A program made the translations under genes and the position numbers. A model generated the notes under the pieces. It did no database searches. It worked only from the letters and a program-made list of their open reading frames with translations, and was not told the DNA's origin. A stretch of 31,343 nt of DNA from JAGMES01 sp023128035. Lineage in GTDB: Bacteria; Bacillota; Halanaerobiia; DY22613. The stretch spans positions 1 through 31,343 of the forward strand of contig DAOVRZ010000068.1 in the NCBI GenBank assembly GCA_030627905.1, written 5' to 3'. This document shows, in pieces, positions 1 through 6,534 of the stretch (the stretch's first letter is position 1; every line of letters begins with the position of its first letter).

Positions 1-22
1 GTTTTCTAGTTTTTCTTTTCAT
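1..22 (-). CDS. 5' end of a gene running off the left edge (partial)
   Basis: On the minus strand an ATG at 22-20 is preceded by GGAGGG (29-34) at good spacing, and the frame stays open to the window edge. Only seven residues, rich in Lys and Arg, are visible, so nothing can be said about function. Confidence 0.4.
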
Positions 23-473
23 AATAATCCCTCCAAATGTCTATAAATCAACATAATATCTAATTATATTATATCATATTTATGCATTTTTGGAAACTAT
101 TATATCAAAATATATCGAAAAATATTTACTCGTTAGAGCTGTCAGTTTTTTAACTACAACATTGTTATTTTTCGACATAAATTATTATTAATCTCTAAAT
201 TAACTGACTTTTGTTCGTTATTTTCTGATAATTTTTTATATTTATACTATTCAACTTCAATTTATTTGTATTGACTAAATTTTCCCGATACAGTGCAATT
301 AAAATTAGGTGAATATAAACAAGGAAGATTTCTAGAGTATATGACCGATCCAGATATGTGAAGTGGATTGCGAAAAGAATGTCTCTAAAATAAAAAACCC
401 GGGTTCGCCCCAGGTTTTAACTGTTGTATCCTTAAAGTATTAAAAGTAAGTAAAGTAATGGACCCAGACCAAT
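23..473. other. AT-rich intergenic stretch with a possible gene fragment
   Basis: No intact gene is seen. Positions 275-355 read as a short open stretch on the plus strand (containing LGEYKQGRFLEY), then a TGA and a further short readable stretch ending near 389. It looks like the tail of a lost gene, but I do not recognise the family and it may be chance. A GC-rich hairpin follows at 394-417. The rest is A/T-rich with no promoter I would defend. Confidence 0.3.
394..417. terminator. Terminator-like hairpin
   Basis: AAAACC-C-GGG and its near-complement CCC-A-GGTTTT flank a TTCG-type loop, giving a ten-pair stem with one mismatch. It is GC-rich within very AT-rich DNA. The flanking A and T runs are short, so termination could act in either direction. 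It lies upstream of the RNA promoter at 474 and would insulate it. Confidence 0.45.
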
Positions 474-502
474 TTGACAATGTAGCCTAACGAATGTATA
501 AT
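474..502 (+). promoter_or_regulatory. Consensus housekeeping-sigma promoter of the orphan RNA
   Basis: TTGACA at 474-479 and TATAAT at 497-502 are both exact consensus hexamers with the ideal 17-base spacer. Transcription should start near 507-510. No coding sequence follows on this strand before 1855, so the promoter appears to serve the structured RNA ending at 627. Confidence 0.8.
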
Positions 503-506
503 ATAA

Positions 507-627
507 GAGAACACCCGGTCCACCGAATGGTGATAGCTGGGGGTGGCTCTCATGTGGCGATGAGAGATTGGGTGAAAAAGTCGACGTCACCCGATGCAGC
601 TGACTCAGTAAAGCTGAGTCTTTTTTT
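507..627 (+). ncRNA. Orphan structured small RNA of about 120 nt
   Basis: The interval is bracketed by a perfect promoter and an intrinsic terminator and is much more GC-rich than its surroundings, but it contains no ORF with a ribosome binding site. Visible helices are: 507-516 with 541-551 (GAGA/TCTC and CACCC/GGGTG); CACC-GAAT-GGTG at 521-532; CTCTCAT-GTGGCG-ATGAGAG at 547-566; and ATTGGGTGA/TCACCCGAT at 567-575 and 587-595. The last helix carries the self-complementary GTCGAC (580-585) in its loop. The first and third helices compete for CTCTC, suggesting two alternative folds. I compared it by eye with 6S, SRP and the common riboswitch consensus motifs and found no match. It could be a trans-acting RNA, an element-encoded regulator, or an attenuator whose downstream gene is gone. 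Confidence 0.6.
602..627 (+). terminator. Intrinsic terminator of the orphan RNA
   Basis: GACTCAG (602-608) and CTGAGTC (614-620) form a perfect seven-pair stem with a five-base loop, followed directly by seven T residues. It abuts the stop codon of the convergent DUF3800 gene and may also help end that transcript. Confidence 0.85.
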
Positions 628-1417
628 ATTTCTCAGGATACTGAACAATCCCAAAAACATTTTTTGAGCTAGCAAACAGATTTAATCTTTCTTTGATTAT
701 GTTAAGAAAATCCATCACATTCTTTTCAGAAAGCGTGCGTTCAATTCTCTTCCCCCAGGGAGATGAGTTGAACTTTTTTATTGCGTACAAATAAGTTATG
801 TAAGATATTGCGTCGGCCAATTGAATGAAACGCGATTCTTCAGACGACTTTTCCATAGGATCCTCAATCATCCTAGCAACTTCTTTCCGGTAAGAAGTAC
901 CTAATTCGATTTTTGAAGGTATATAGTTATACCTTTGGATACGTCTAGTAACCTTCCTCATATGCTCTATTCTTCCTTCGTCTGCTATGATCATGAAGCT
1001 ATCCGTTAATGAATGTTTAGTTAAATCATTTTCTATTCGCTGAACACTATACCTAATTGAATTTTCAAAAATATTATATCTTTCATCAACAATGTTCTTT
1101 TTATTTATAACCACATTTACAATTCGGATATCTAACTGTGAAATAAGTCTGAACAGTCGATACAGGATATCCAACTTCTCAGACTTTTTCCAATTAAGCT
1201 GCTTGTATGGATTCTTATCCAAAATGAATTTCCTCATATGTAGTTCAATCTGTGTCTGCAAACCATACTGATCCCTGATCTCTCTACGAAATTCCTGAAT
1301 TTTTAAAAAGTTATTTCTCCAATGTTTGTAATGCATATATACTGAGGTCACTATAAAAAGTTCTGATTGCCCTGAAAATGCATCATCTCCAGCCTCGTCC
1401 ATATAAACCAAATACAT
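626..1417 (-). CDS. DUF3800-family protein
   Basis: This 263-residue protein opens with MYLVYMDEAGDD, the acidic strand typical of DUF3800 (usually Y-x-DESG), and has a C-terminal IQLADAISY segment matching the family's QLAD-x-xAY signature. These conserved acidic positions have been suggested to form an RNase H-like metal site, so a nuclease-like role is possible, but the function is not established. The start is supported by GGAGG seven bases upstream. DUF3800 genes are frequent on mobile elements and defence islands, which agrees with the integrase remnant at 1855 and the AT-rich flanks. No disruption is seen, so it may be the one intact passenger of this decaying region. Confidence 0.75.
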   Translation of the reverse strand: MYLVYMDEAGDDAFSGQSELFIVTSVYMHYKHWRNNFLKIQEFRREIRDQYGLQTQIELHMRKFILDKNPYKQLNWKKSEKLDILYRLFRLISQLDIRIVNVVINKKNIVDERYNIFENSIRYSVQRIENDLTKHSLTDSFMIIADEGRIEHMRKVTRRIQRYNYIPSKIELGTSYRKEVARMIEDPMEKSSEESRFIQLADAISYITYLYAIKKFNSSPWGKRIERTLSEKNVMDFLNIIKERLNLFASSKNVFGIVQYPEK

Positions 1418-1854
1418 TCTTTATCCTCCGATCATTAAGCAATTTTATTGCTGATACCCAAATAATGATTTTTTTGACTACACACAAAACTTCTTTGAAA
1501 AAATTACCTTTGTAAATATTCGACAATACCTAATAAGTACCTTTATATTTTTTTAGATTTTTATCTACTGAAACTATCAGCTTCAATAACTATATCTAAC
1601 TCGAAAAAATTTTTAAAATTATTTTTTTTACTTCATCTAGTTATATCTAGTTCCATAAAGTTTATTTTAAATACATCTTAATATATCTAGTTTTCTATTT
1701 TTCTTCTTTTTTTATAACAATAGCCATATTTTTACTTGTACTATGTAGTTTCATGCAGTATAATTTACGCATATAGAGCTTGATTTAATTCAATTGCTTA
1801 TTATCAGTTATTTTAAATGTTCATTTTAGGTAATTACTCGAAAGGAGAATAAAA
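1418..1854. other. Very AT-rich spacer before the integrase remnant
   Basis: No gene is evident in this 437-base gap. It holds the upstream region of the DUF3800 gene on one side and of the integrase remnant on the other. The clearest structure is a set of spaced ATATCTAGTT-like repeats at 1590-1692, described separately. GAAAGGAG at about 1840-1847 is the ribosome binding site for the integrase start at 1855. Confidence 0.5.
1590..1692. repeat. Spaced direct repeats of ATATCTAGTT type
   Basis: Close variants occur near 1591-1600 (TATATCTAAC), 1634-1641 (ATCTAGTT), 1643-1652 (ATATCTAGTT) and 1683-1692 (ATATCTAGTT). Short spaced direct repeats beside an integrase gene are what arm-type integrase sites look like, but in DNA this AT-rich some similarity is expected by chance. 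Confidence 0.4.
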
Positions 1855-2880
1855 ATGGCTAGTATACAAAAGAAGGGTAAAAATAAATATAGGATAAGAG
1901 TTTATCTCAAAGAAAGAAACCCAATCACCGGAAAATATCAATATATCGATAAAAACATTCAAGCTAAAAATAAAAGAGAAGCCGAAAATATAACTTTAAA
2001 AGATTATCTATTACAGTGGCTCAAAAGTCGTAAATCCATTTTAAAAATAACTACTTATGAAAACTACGAACTGATTGCGAATTGCCATCTGATTCCAAGT
2101 CTAGGTCATATAAAATTGCATGACCTAAAACCTTTTTATTTTGATAGGTATCTTGATGAAAAAAGGGAAAATGGTAGACGTCAAAGGAAAGGCGGTCTTT
2201 CAGAGCGTTCATTATAATATCATTATACAATACTAAACAAAGCTTTAAATGATGCAGTAAAGAAAAGAATTCTCAACTGGAATCCACTTACTGCAGTAGA
2301 AAGACCCAAAGCAGAAAAGAAAAAAATGAAAATACTCGACCCCAATGAAATAAGTAAAAAAGCATTAACCATTCAAGAATATTTATCCTCTAATCTAGAC
2401 AATTATAATATGTTTGTTAATTTTCACGGCAATGTTTACGGGAATGAGACGGGGTGAACTTCTTGGATTACGCTGGTCAAACGTAAATTTTAGTAAAATA
2501 AATTTAATGGTTCAAAAATCGCTATGTTATCACTCTCAAGGTATGGAGTTATTAAAAACAAAAACCGAAAGAAGCGATAGAACACTCGCTTTAACTAGGG
2601 AAACGATAGAGATTCTGAAAAAAGTTAAAAAAGAACAAACAAAGAATCGGCTTCGTCTAGGAGAAACTTATGACACTTCTAGCAATCTAGTTTTTTGCAA
2701 TGCTGATGGATCCCCTATTACAAAAGACGCATTCCGTCATAGATATGATAAAACTAAAAAAATATTAGGTATTAATATTCGTTTTCAAGATCTAAGACAT
2801 ACCCATATAACACAACTGATCGAAGCTGGGGTAAATTTAAAAATTGCAAGCTCTCGAGCTGGGCATTCGACCCAATTTCA
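1855..2880 (+). pseudogene. Decayed tyrosine-recombinase (phage/ICE-type) integrase
   Basis: The N-terminus (MASIQKKGKNKYRIRVYLK) is the arm-binding domain of Tn916/phage-type integrases. It is followed by a SAM-like core-binding domain and the catalytic domain with TGMRRGELLGLRW (first catalytic Arg) and DLRHTHITQL (His-x-x-Arg-type box). Four lesions are visible. (1) The usual stretch of about 20 residues between REAEN and TLKDYLLQW is missing. (2) An in-frame TAA at 2215-2217 falls where family members have Gln or similar, after LSERSL, and the frame continues sensibly beyond it. (3) A frameshift lies near 2408-2416, just before LIFTAMFTGMRRGE. (4) The protein stops making sense after AGHST near 2870, so the catalytic Tyr is absent. 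It cannot be active. It lies immediately beyond the 3' end of a tRNA-Leu gene, a classic integration site. Confidence 0.85.
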
Positions 2881-2890
2881 AACAAAACAA

Positions 2891-2920
2891 AAAGTGGCAC
2901 TTCATAAGAAGTGCCACTTT
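2891..2920 (-). terminator. Terminator of the tRNA-His/tRNA-Leu operon
   Basis: AAAGTGGCACTTC (2891-2903) and GAAGTGCCACTTT (2908-2920) form a perfect 13-pair stem with an ATAA loop. On the minus strand it is followed by a T-rich tract (TTTTTGTTTTG). It sits 15 bases beyond the tRNA-Leu 3' end. Confidence 0.85.
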
Positions 2921-2934
2921 GCTAGTCATATCAA

Positions 2935-3020
2935 TGGTGCGAACCGGGGGAGTCGAACCCCCACGCTGATAAGGCGCTAGATCCTAAGTCTAGTGCGTCT
3001 GCCAATTCCGCCAGGTTCGC
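2935..3020 (-). tRNA. tRNA-Leu, anticodon TAG
   Basis: On the minus strand the acceptor GCGAACC pairs with GGTTCGC, followed by discriminator A and an encoded CCA. The anticodon stem CTAGA/TCTAG encloses CTTAGGA, giving anticodon TAG (reads CUA-type Leu codons). A long variable arm, as expected for a class II tRNA, and a GGTTCGACTCC T-arm are present. It is cotranscribed with the tRNA-His gene upstream. Its 3' end faces the integrase remnant. Confidence 0.95.
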
Positions 3021-3027
3021 ATATATA

Positions 3028-3105
3028 TGGGGTGACTGATGGGATTCGAACCCACGGCCTCAGGAGCCACAATCCTGCGCTCTAACCAACTGAGCTACAA
3101 CCACC
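3028..3105 (-). tRNA. tRNA-His, anticodon GTG
   Basis: On the minus strand the acceptor GTGGTTG pairs with CAGTCAC (two G-T wobbles). It is preceded by the extra G characteristic of tRNA-His and followed by discriminator C and an encoded CCA. The anticodon stem CAGGA/TCCTG encloses TTGTGGC, giving GTG. Only seven bases separate it from the tRNA-Leu gene. Confidence 0.95.
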
Positions 3106-3146
3106 ACAATTTGTTTGTTAGTCATTTATTGCTGACCACAAAAGTT

Positions 3147-3175
3147 ATTATATGCTGAAATGAAGCGAAAATCAA
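3147..3175 (-). promoter_or_regulatory. Promoter of the tRNA operon
   Basis: On the minus strand TTGATT (3175-3170) and TATAAT (3152-3147) are separated by 17 bases and lie about 40 bases upstream of the mature tRNA-His 5' end. Confidence 0.7.
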
Positions 3176-3294
3176 CGTCCATATAAGGCCATTATTCTAA
3201 AATAAATCTCTATCCTTCTTAAATACTCACTAAAACTTACGATAACTCCAATTCATATATATTTTTTTAATCAATTATAATTTTCATATGTACC

Positions 3295-3507
3295 TCAATC
3301 TTTCGACTTTCGCTGAAACTTCCCTACGGTCTCTGAAAGTAAGATTTTTCCTATAAGAAAACCGATCATGCTTATAAAAATGATATCAACACTAAATATC
3401 CACCACTTACTTAAACCAGTGCCTCCTGAGACCCATCCTAAAGTCATTCCCAATAAAAAAGAGAGGACACCTACGAATAAACGAAACTTCCATTCAACTT
3501 TATTCAT
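3295..3507 (-). CDS. Small two-helix membrane protein, unknown function
   Basis: I place the start at the ATG at 3507 (MNKVEWKFR) because GGGGGG lies eight bases upstream. A frame extension to 3537 has no such site. The resulting 70-residue protein has a short charged N-terminus, a first hydrophobic helix (about residues 8-30, with GMTLGWVSGG), a second (about 36-58) and a basic tail ending RKSKD, which predicts both ends on the cytoplasmic side. I do not recognise the family. It stands alone between the tRNA operon and the P1 peptidase operon. Confidence 0.55.
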   Translation of the reverse strand: MNKVEWKFRLFVGVLSFLLGMTLGWVSGGTGLSKWWIFSVDIIFISMIGFLIGKILLSETVGKFQRKSKD

Positions 3508-3594
3508 ATAAAACCCCCCTATAAATATGATATGCACATTCTGTGTCTCCCACTTATATCATATTCAAGGGGTCACTTTTCTGTGAATATAATT

Positions 3595-4533
3595 TTATTT
3601 TATATCACACATGGCTGGTACTCCGCCTTTACCAACAGAAGTTTCTACAGCCCTGATCACAGCCTGACTAACCGCATCAGCGGCCAACATCCCTAATAGA
3701 ATCGGATCTGCTTTAACTTGACCATAAGAGAGTGCAAATAAGGTGTCACCATCAAACTGAGTATGAATAGGGCGTATAGTCCTTACCAAACCCTGATGAC
3801 TTACTTGCGCCAGTTTTGTCGCCCCAGCCTTATCCAAAGCCGCATTAGTCATAACTACACCAATAGTTGTATTTGTAAACTGCATAACTTTCTCATGATT
3901 AGCTCGCAAAATTTCTGTTGTATCTCCAAAACCAGATTCATCACGAACTCCAGCAATCACTTTTCCAGTTTTAGGATCATAAACATCTCCTAAAGCATTA
4001 ACCACTACCAATGCACTTACACATAACTCACCCAGATTTAAATGAGCAATTCCTAAACCTGATTTGGTCGCCCATTCTATACCTTTGATTTTACCCACAG
4101 TCGCACCCATACCAGCTCCTATACAGCCCTCATGTAGACTCTCAGAGTTCCATTCTTCTGCATTCATACAAGCTAAGTAACCCATCTCTCGGTCAGGGCG
4201 GACTTTATGATCACCTATGGTCAGATCAAAGATCACAGCAGATGGTACAATCGGTACATAAGTTGGGCCAACATCAAACCCTATCCCTTTTTCCTCCAAA
4301 TAACTCATCACCCCATCAGCAGCAGCCAAACCATAAGCACTTCCCCCAGAAAGGAGTATAGCATGTACTTTTTCAACCATCATCACTGGATTCAATAAAT
4401 CCGTTTCTCGTGTCCCAGGAGCCGCTCCTCTGACGTCAACACCCGCCACTGCGCCCTCATCAGGACAGATAACCACTGTACATCCTGTTAAACCCACCTT
4501 ATCATCCGCGTGGCCGACTAGTATCTCTTTCAT
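3595..4533 (-). CDS. P1-family (S58, DmpA/BapA/NylC-like) N-terminal-nucleophile hydrolase
   Basis: This 312-residue protein has the family landmarks: an N-terminal GLTGCTVVICPDEGAVAGVDVRG-type segment (residues 14-36), LLSGGSAYGLAAADGV (60-75), GCIGAGMGATVGK (137-148) and NTTIGVVMTN (221-230). In NylC and DmpA relatives the precursor cleaves itself before a Thr/Ser in this last region, which becomes the nucleophile. By analogy, cleavage here would be between Asn221 and Thr222. Family members hydrolyse beta-peptide, N-terminal amide or nylon-oligomer bonds, so the true substrate is open. The ATG overlaps the TAA of the upstream ECF S-component gene by one base (TAATG), so the two are translationally coupled. 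No signal peptide is seen, so it should act in the cytoplasm, possibly on something the transporter brings in. Confidence 0.85.
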   Translation of the reverse strand: MKEILVGHADDKVGLTGCTVVICPDEGAVAGVDVRGAAPGTRETDLLNPVMMVEKVHAILLSGGSAYGLAAADGVMSYLEEKGIGFDVGPTYVPIVPSAVIFDLTIGDHKVRPDREMGYLACMNAEEWNSESLHEGCIGAGMGATVGKIKGIEWATKSGLGIAHLNLGELCVSALVVVNALGDVYDPKTGKVIAGVRDESGFGDTTEILRANHEKVMQFTNTTIGVVMTNAALDKAGATKLAQVSHQGLVRTIRPIHTQFDGDTLFALSYGQVKADPILLGMLAADAVSQAVIRAVETSVGKGGVPAMCDIK

Positions 4534-5057
4534 TAGAACTTCTCTCCCTTTGCCTTTTTCACACCTACACAGACAAAATAAGTAAGAATAGCAGCTACGA
4601 TAGCTTCAGGAATTCCATTAACAAAAGCAATTGGCAAAACAGCATTAAATGGCAAATGACCCCTTAAAAAGATCATTCCTAATACCAAAATTGTATTCGT
4701 CAATGAACCGATTATACCAGCCACTACTAGAGCTACATGAGCATTCAAATGCTTAACAGCCCGAAAAGTATAATAAGCTGCTACTCCGATGAAAAGTCTT
4801 GGCAAAATTGATACCGTTGGATCGGCAAAAAATACAACTCCTCTTGGCTGGATCCAGCTAAAAAAACCAAAAATAAATCCAACTAATGTTCCCACCACTG
4901 GTCCCTCCAAAACAGCTCCAATTATTACTGGCAAATGCATAATTGTTGCATTAAACCCTGTGGGTAAAGGAATAAATCCTAAACTGGTTTGTCCTAAAAA
5001 GATTGCAATTCCACCTAAAATTCCAGAAATCACAATATGTCGCGTACTTAATTTCAT
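4533..5057 (-). CDS. ECF transporter S component (substrate-binding membrane subunit)
   Basis: This 174-residue integral membrane protein has about six hydrophobic segments and the typical small S-component size. The GFNATIMHLPVIIGA stretch (about 34-48) and the FGFFSWIQPRG loop resemble the PanT/FolT-type ECF S proteins (ECF_trnsprt family). It would bind a vitamin-like substrate and work with a shared energising module (EcfA/A'/T) encoded elsewhere. A GGAGG site precedes its ATG. It lies between DUF441 and the P1 hydrolase in one minus-strand operon. No riboswitch was found in the leader, so the substrate cannot be read from regulation. Pantothenate-like specificity is only a guess from the family. 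Confidence 0.75.
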   Translation of the reverse strand: MKLSTRHIVISGILGGIAIFLGQTSLGFIPLPTGFNATIMHLPVIIGAVLEGPVVGTLVGFIFGFFSWIQPRGVVFFADPTVSILPRLFIGVAAYYTFRAVKHLNAHVALVVAGIIGSLTNTILVLGMIFLRGHLPFNAVLPIAFVNGIPEAIVAAILTYFVCVGVKKAKGEKF

Positions 5058-5083
5058 CCTGTTACCTCCATGTCAATTTGAAA

Positions 5084-5542
5084 TTAGCGAATAAAAAATT
5101 TTATTAATCCATATAAAACCGCCGTAAGTCCCGAAGCTATCAAAGGCCCTGTAGGTACTCCCTTAAAAAAAACAACTCCTGCAATAATCCCTACAATAGT
5201 CATTGGAACTATAACTGGATTTTTTGCCATTAAATCTACACCTTGACTTGCAAATATTGTTACTGCAATTCCAACTATACATGATAAAATTCCAACTGGT
5301 TCTTTCATAAAATCCGGAAATTTATCCAACCCAAACTCCCCAAGAACAATTGGTGCAAGAAGAGCTACCATCATAAAAACCAAACCGATCTGTATTCCAC
5401 GATTGTCAAAAAACATTATCACAGAATTCAAACGAAAAGTTTTTAAAATTAACAAAACAATAACAGCAGCAGACACCGGAATATTTTTCGAAATAAATGC
5501 CAATCCGAGAACAACGAGTAATATAATATAAGGTTCAGACAT
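5084..5542 (-). CDS. DUF441 (UPF0756) membrane protein
   Basis: The protein has 152 residues with four to five hydrophobic helices. The glycine-rich C-terminal half (VPMTIVGIIAGVVFFKGVPTGP) matches DUF441/UPF0756, whose members are about 150 residues long. Function is unknown in the family. AAAGGAG lies six to seven bases upstream of the ATG. It is the first gene of the operon with the ECF S component (26-base gap) and the P1 hydrolase. Confidence 0.8.
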   Translation of the reverse strand: MSEPYIILLVVLGLAFISKNIPVSAAVIVLLILKTFRLNSVIMFFDNRGIQIGLVFMMVALLAPIVLGEFGLDKFPDFMKEPVGILSCIVGIAVTIFASQGVDLMAKNPVIVPMTIVGIIAGVVFFKGVPTGPLIASGLTAVLYGLIKFFIR

Positions 5543-5625
5543 TTTTTCAACTCCTTTCAGGTAAACAAATTCGCGGTCTAATTCAAAAAATCCTGCTTAG
5601 AAATATTCTGTAAATAATATGATTC

Positions 5626-5722
5626 GTCCACAAAAAGTAATCTCACAAGAATATATAGTACTAAAATAGGCGGGTTCAGTACTATATATTATGTGAGTGC
5701 TACTAAAATACTTTTTGTGGAC
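5626..5722. repeat. 97-bp nested inverted repeat upstream of cwlD
   Basis: Perfect 14-base outer arms, GTCCACAAAAAGTA (5626-5639) and TACTTTTTGTGGAC (5709-5722), enclose inner arms CTCACA/TGTGAG (5642-5647 and 5692-5697) and ATATATAGTACT/AGTACTATATAT (5651-5662 and 5678-5689) around a 15-base loop. The single-stranded DNA or RNA would fold into one long interrupted hairpin. No T-run follows, so it is not an ordinary terminator. It looks like a small non-autonomous element (MITE-like) or a structured leader. I see no clear target-site duplication. Confidence 0.7.
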
Positions 5723-5751
5723 TACTCCTTTAATAAAAAGGTGGTGAAATC

Positions 5752-6504
5752 ATGAGCAATATAATCCGCAAACTACCTTTATATCTCATAGGAATGTTTA
5801 TACTTGGTTTCTTTATCTCTATCATCAATGCCCAGTTAGCTCTTTCTCCTCGCGCACCTTCATTTAACCTACCAACCATCCTTATAGATCCAGGTCATGG
5901 TGGTTGGGATGGTGGAACCCATGATAGTAATGGATTGTTAGAAAAAAACATTGTTTTGAATTTCGCTTTTTTACTAAAAACTGAACTAGAAAAATTTCAA
6001 TTCCCTATCAAGATGACCCGTACTACTGATATGGAATTGAGCGAATTCGCTCCATATCAAGGTACCAGGCAACGAACAGATCTTCTAGCTAGAGTAACTA
6101 TGGCCACCAAATTTAATGCCGATATGATGATTAGTCTTCATGTAAATGCTGCTTCTGACTCTTCTCTATGTGGTGGTATCGTTTTCTATCAACGCAATTC
6201 TAGTAAAAGTAAAAAACTTGCCAGCTCTATCCAGAAAACATTTTATCATATCCAACCATACAATCGTCAAAAAATTTTACCTGGTAATTTTTATATACTC
6301 AATCATTCTCCTATTCCTACAGTTTTAGTAGAATTAGCCTTTATTACTCATCCACAGGATCATAATTTTTTACAAAATGAAGTTTATTTAAAAAAATTAG
6401 CTGAAAAAATGGCTTTAGCCATTCATGAAAATACAATAGACAGAACTTTACCATCATTATCACGCTACTTATATTTTTACAAAAAAAGTACTGAGTATCC
6501 ATAG
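5752..6504 (+). CDS. cwlD: N-acetylmuramoyl-L-alanine amidase, CwlD-like (Amidase_3)
   Basis: The protein has 250 residues, near the usual CwlD length. An N-terminal membrane anchor or signal (about 6-28) is followed by the zinc-amidase core: LIDPGHGGWDGG (first His), LLEKNIVL (the conserved Glu), MISLHVNAAS (third ligand region) and TVLVELAFITHP (catalytic Glu). The family cleaves the amide between N-acetylmuramic acid and L-alanine. CwlD in spore formers starts muramic delta-lactam formation in spore cortex. Assignment to CwlD over other Amidase_3 enzymes rests on size, single-domain layout and the RTDLLARV segment. AAGGTGGTG lies upstream of the ATG. It stands alone on the plus strand, behind the inverted repeat at 5626. 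With the SpoVA remnants further on, it hints at a sporulating ancestry. Confidence 0.8.
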   Translation: MSNIIRKLPLYLIGMFILGFFISIINAQLALSPRAPSFNLPTILIDPGHGGWDGGTHDSNGLLEKNIVLNFAFLLKTELEKFQFPIKMTRTTDMELSEFAPYQGTRQRTDLLARVTMATKFNADMMISLHVNAASDSSLCGGIVFYQRNSSKSKKLASSIQKTFYHIQPYNRQKILPGNFYILNHSPIPTVLVELAFITHPQDHNFLQNEVYLKKLAEKMALAIHENTIDRTLPSLSRYLYFYKKSTEYP

Positions 6505-6517
6505 CATACTCAGTACT
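6487..6517 (-). terminator. Terminator of the chemotaxis gene, overlapping the cwlD stop
   Basis: AGTACTGAGTAT (6487-6498) and ATACTCAGTACT (6506-6517) pair perfectly over 12 bases. On the minus strand the stem is followed by a run of T residues, so it terminates the chemotaxis-receptor transcript. The stem contains the end of the convergent cwlD gene, including its TAG. Confidence 0.8.
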
Positions 6518-6534
6518 AAATAGTTTCATCAAAT

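Noticed and set aside
397..412. CCCGGGTTCGCCCCA resembles the tRNA-Leu 3' end and might be the second attachment site
   Set aside because: It is in the opposite orientation to the tRNA-Leu gene, whereas attachment sites of one element must be direct repeats, and it is better explained as part of a hairpin.
2880..2980. Continuation of the integrase frame through the terminator and tRNA-Leu (reading GANRGSRTPTLIRR)
   Set aside because: This is the antisense of the terminator and tRNA gene, a well-known spurious translation, and not part of the protein.
5640..5708. The inverted repeat as a simple bidirectional terminator
   Set aside because: No T-run follows on either strand and the stem is interrupted and far longer than needed.
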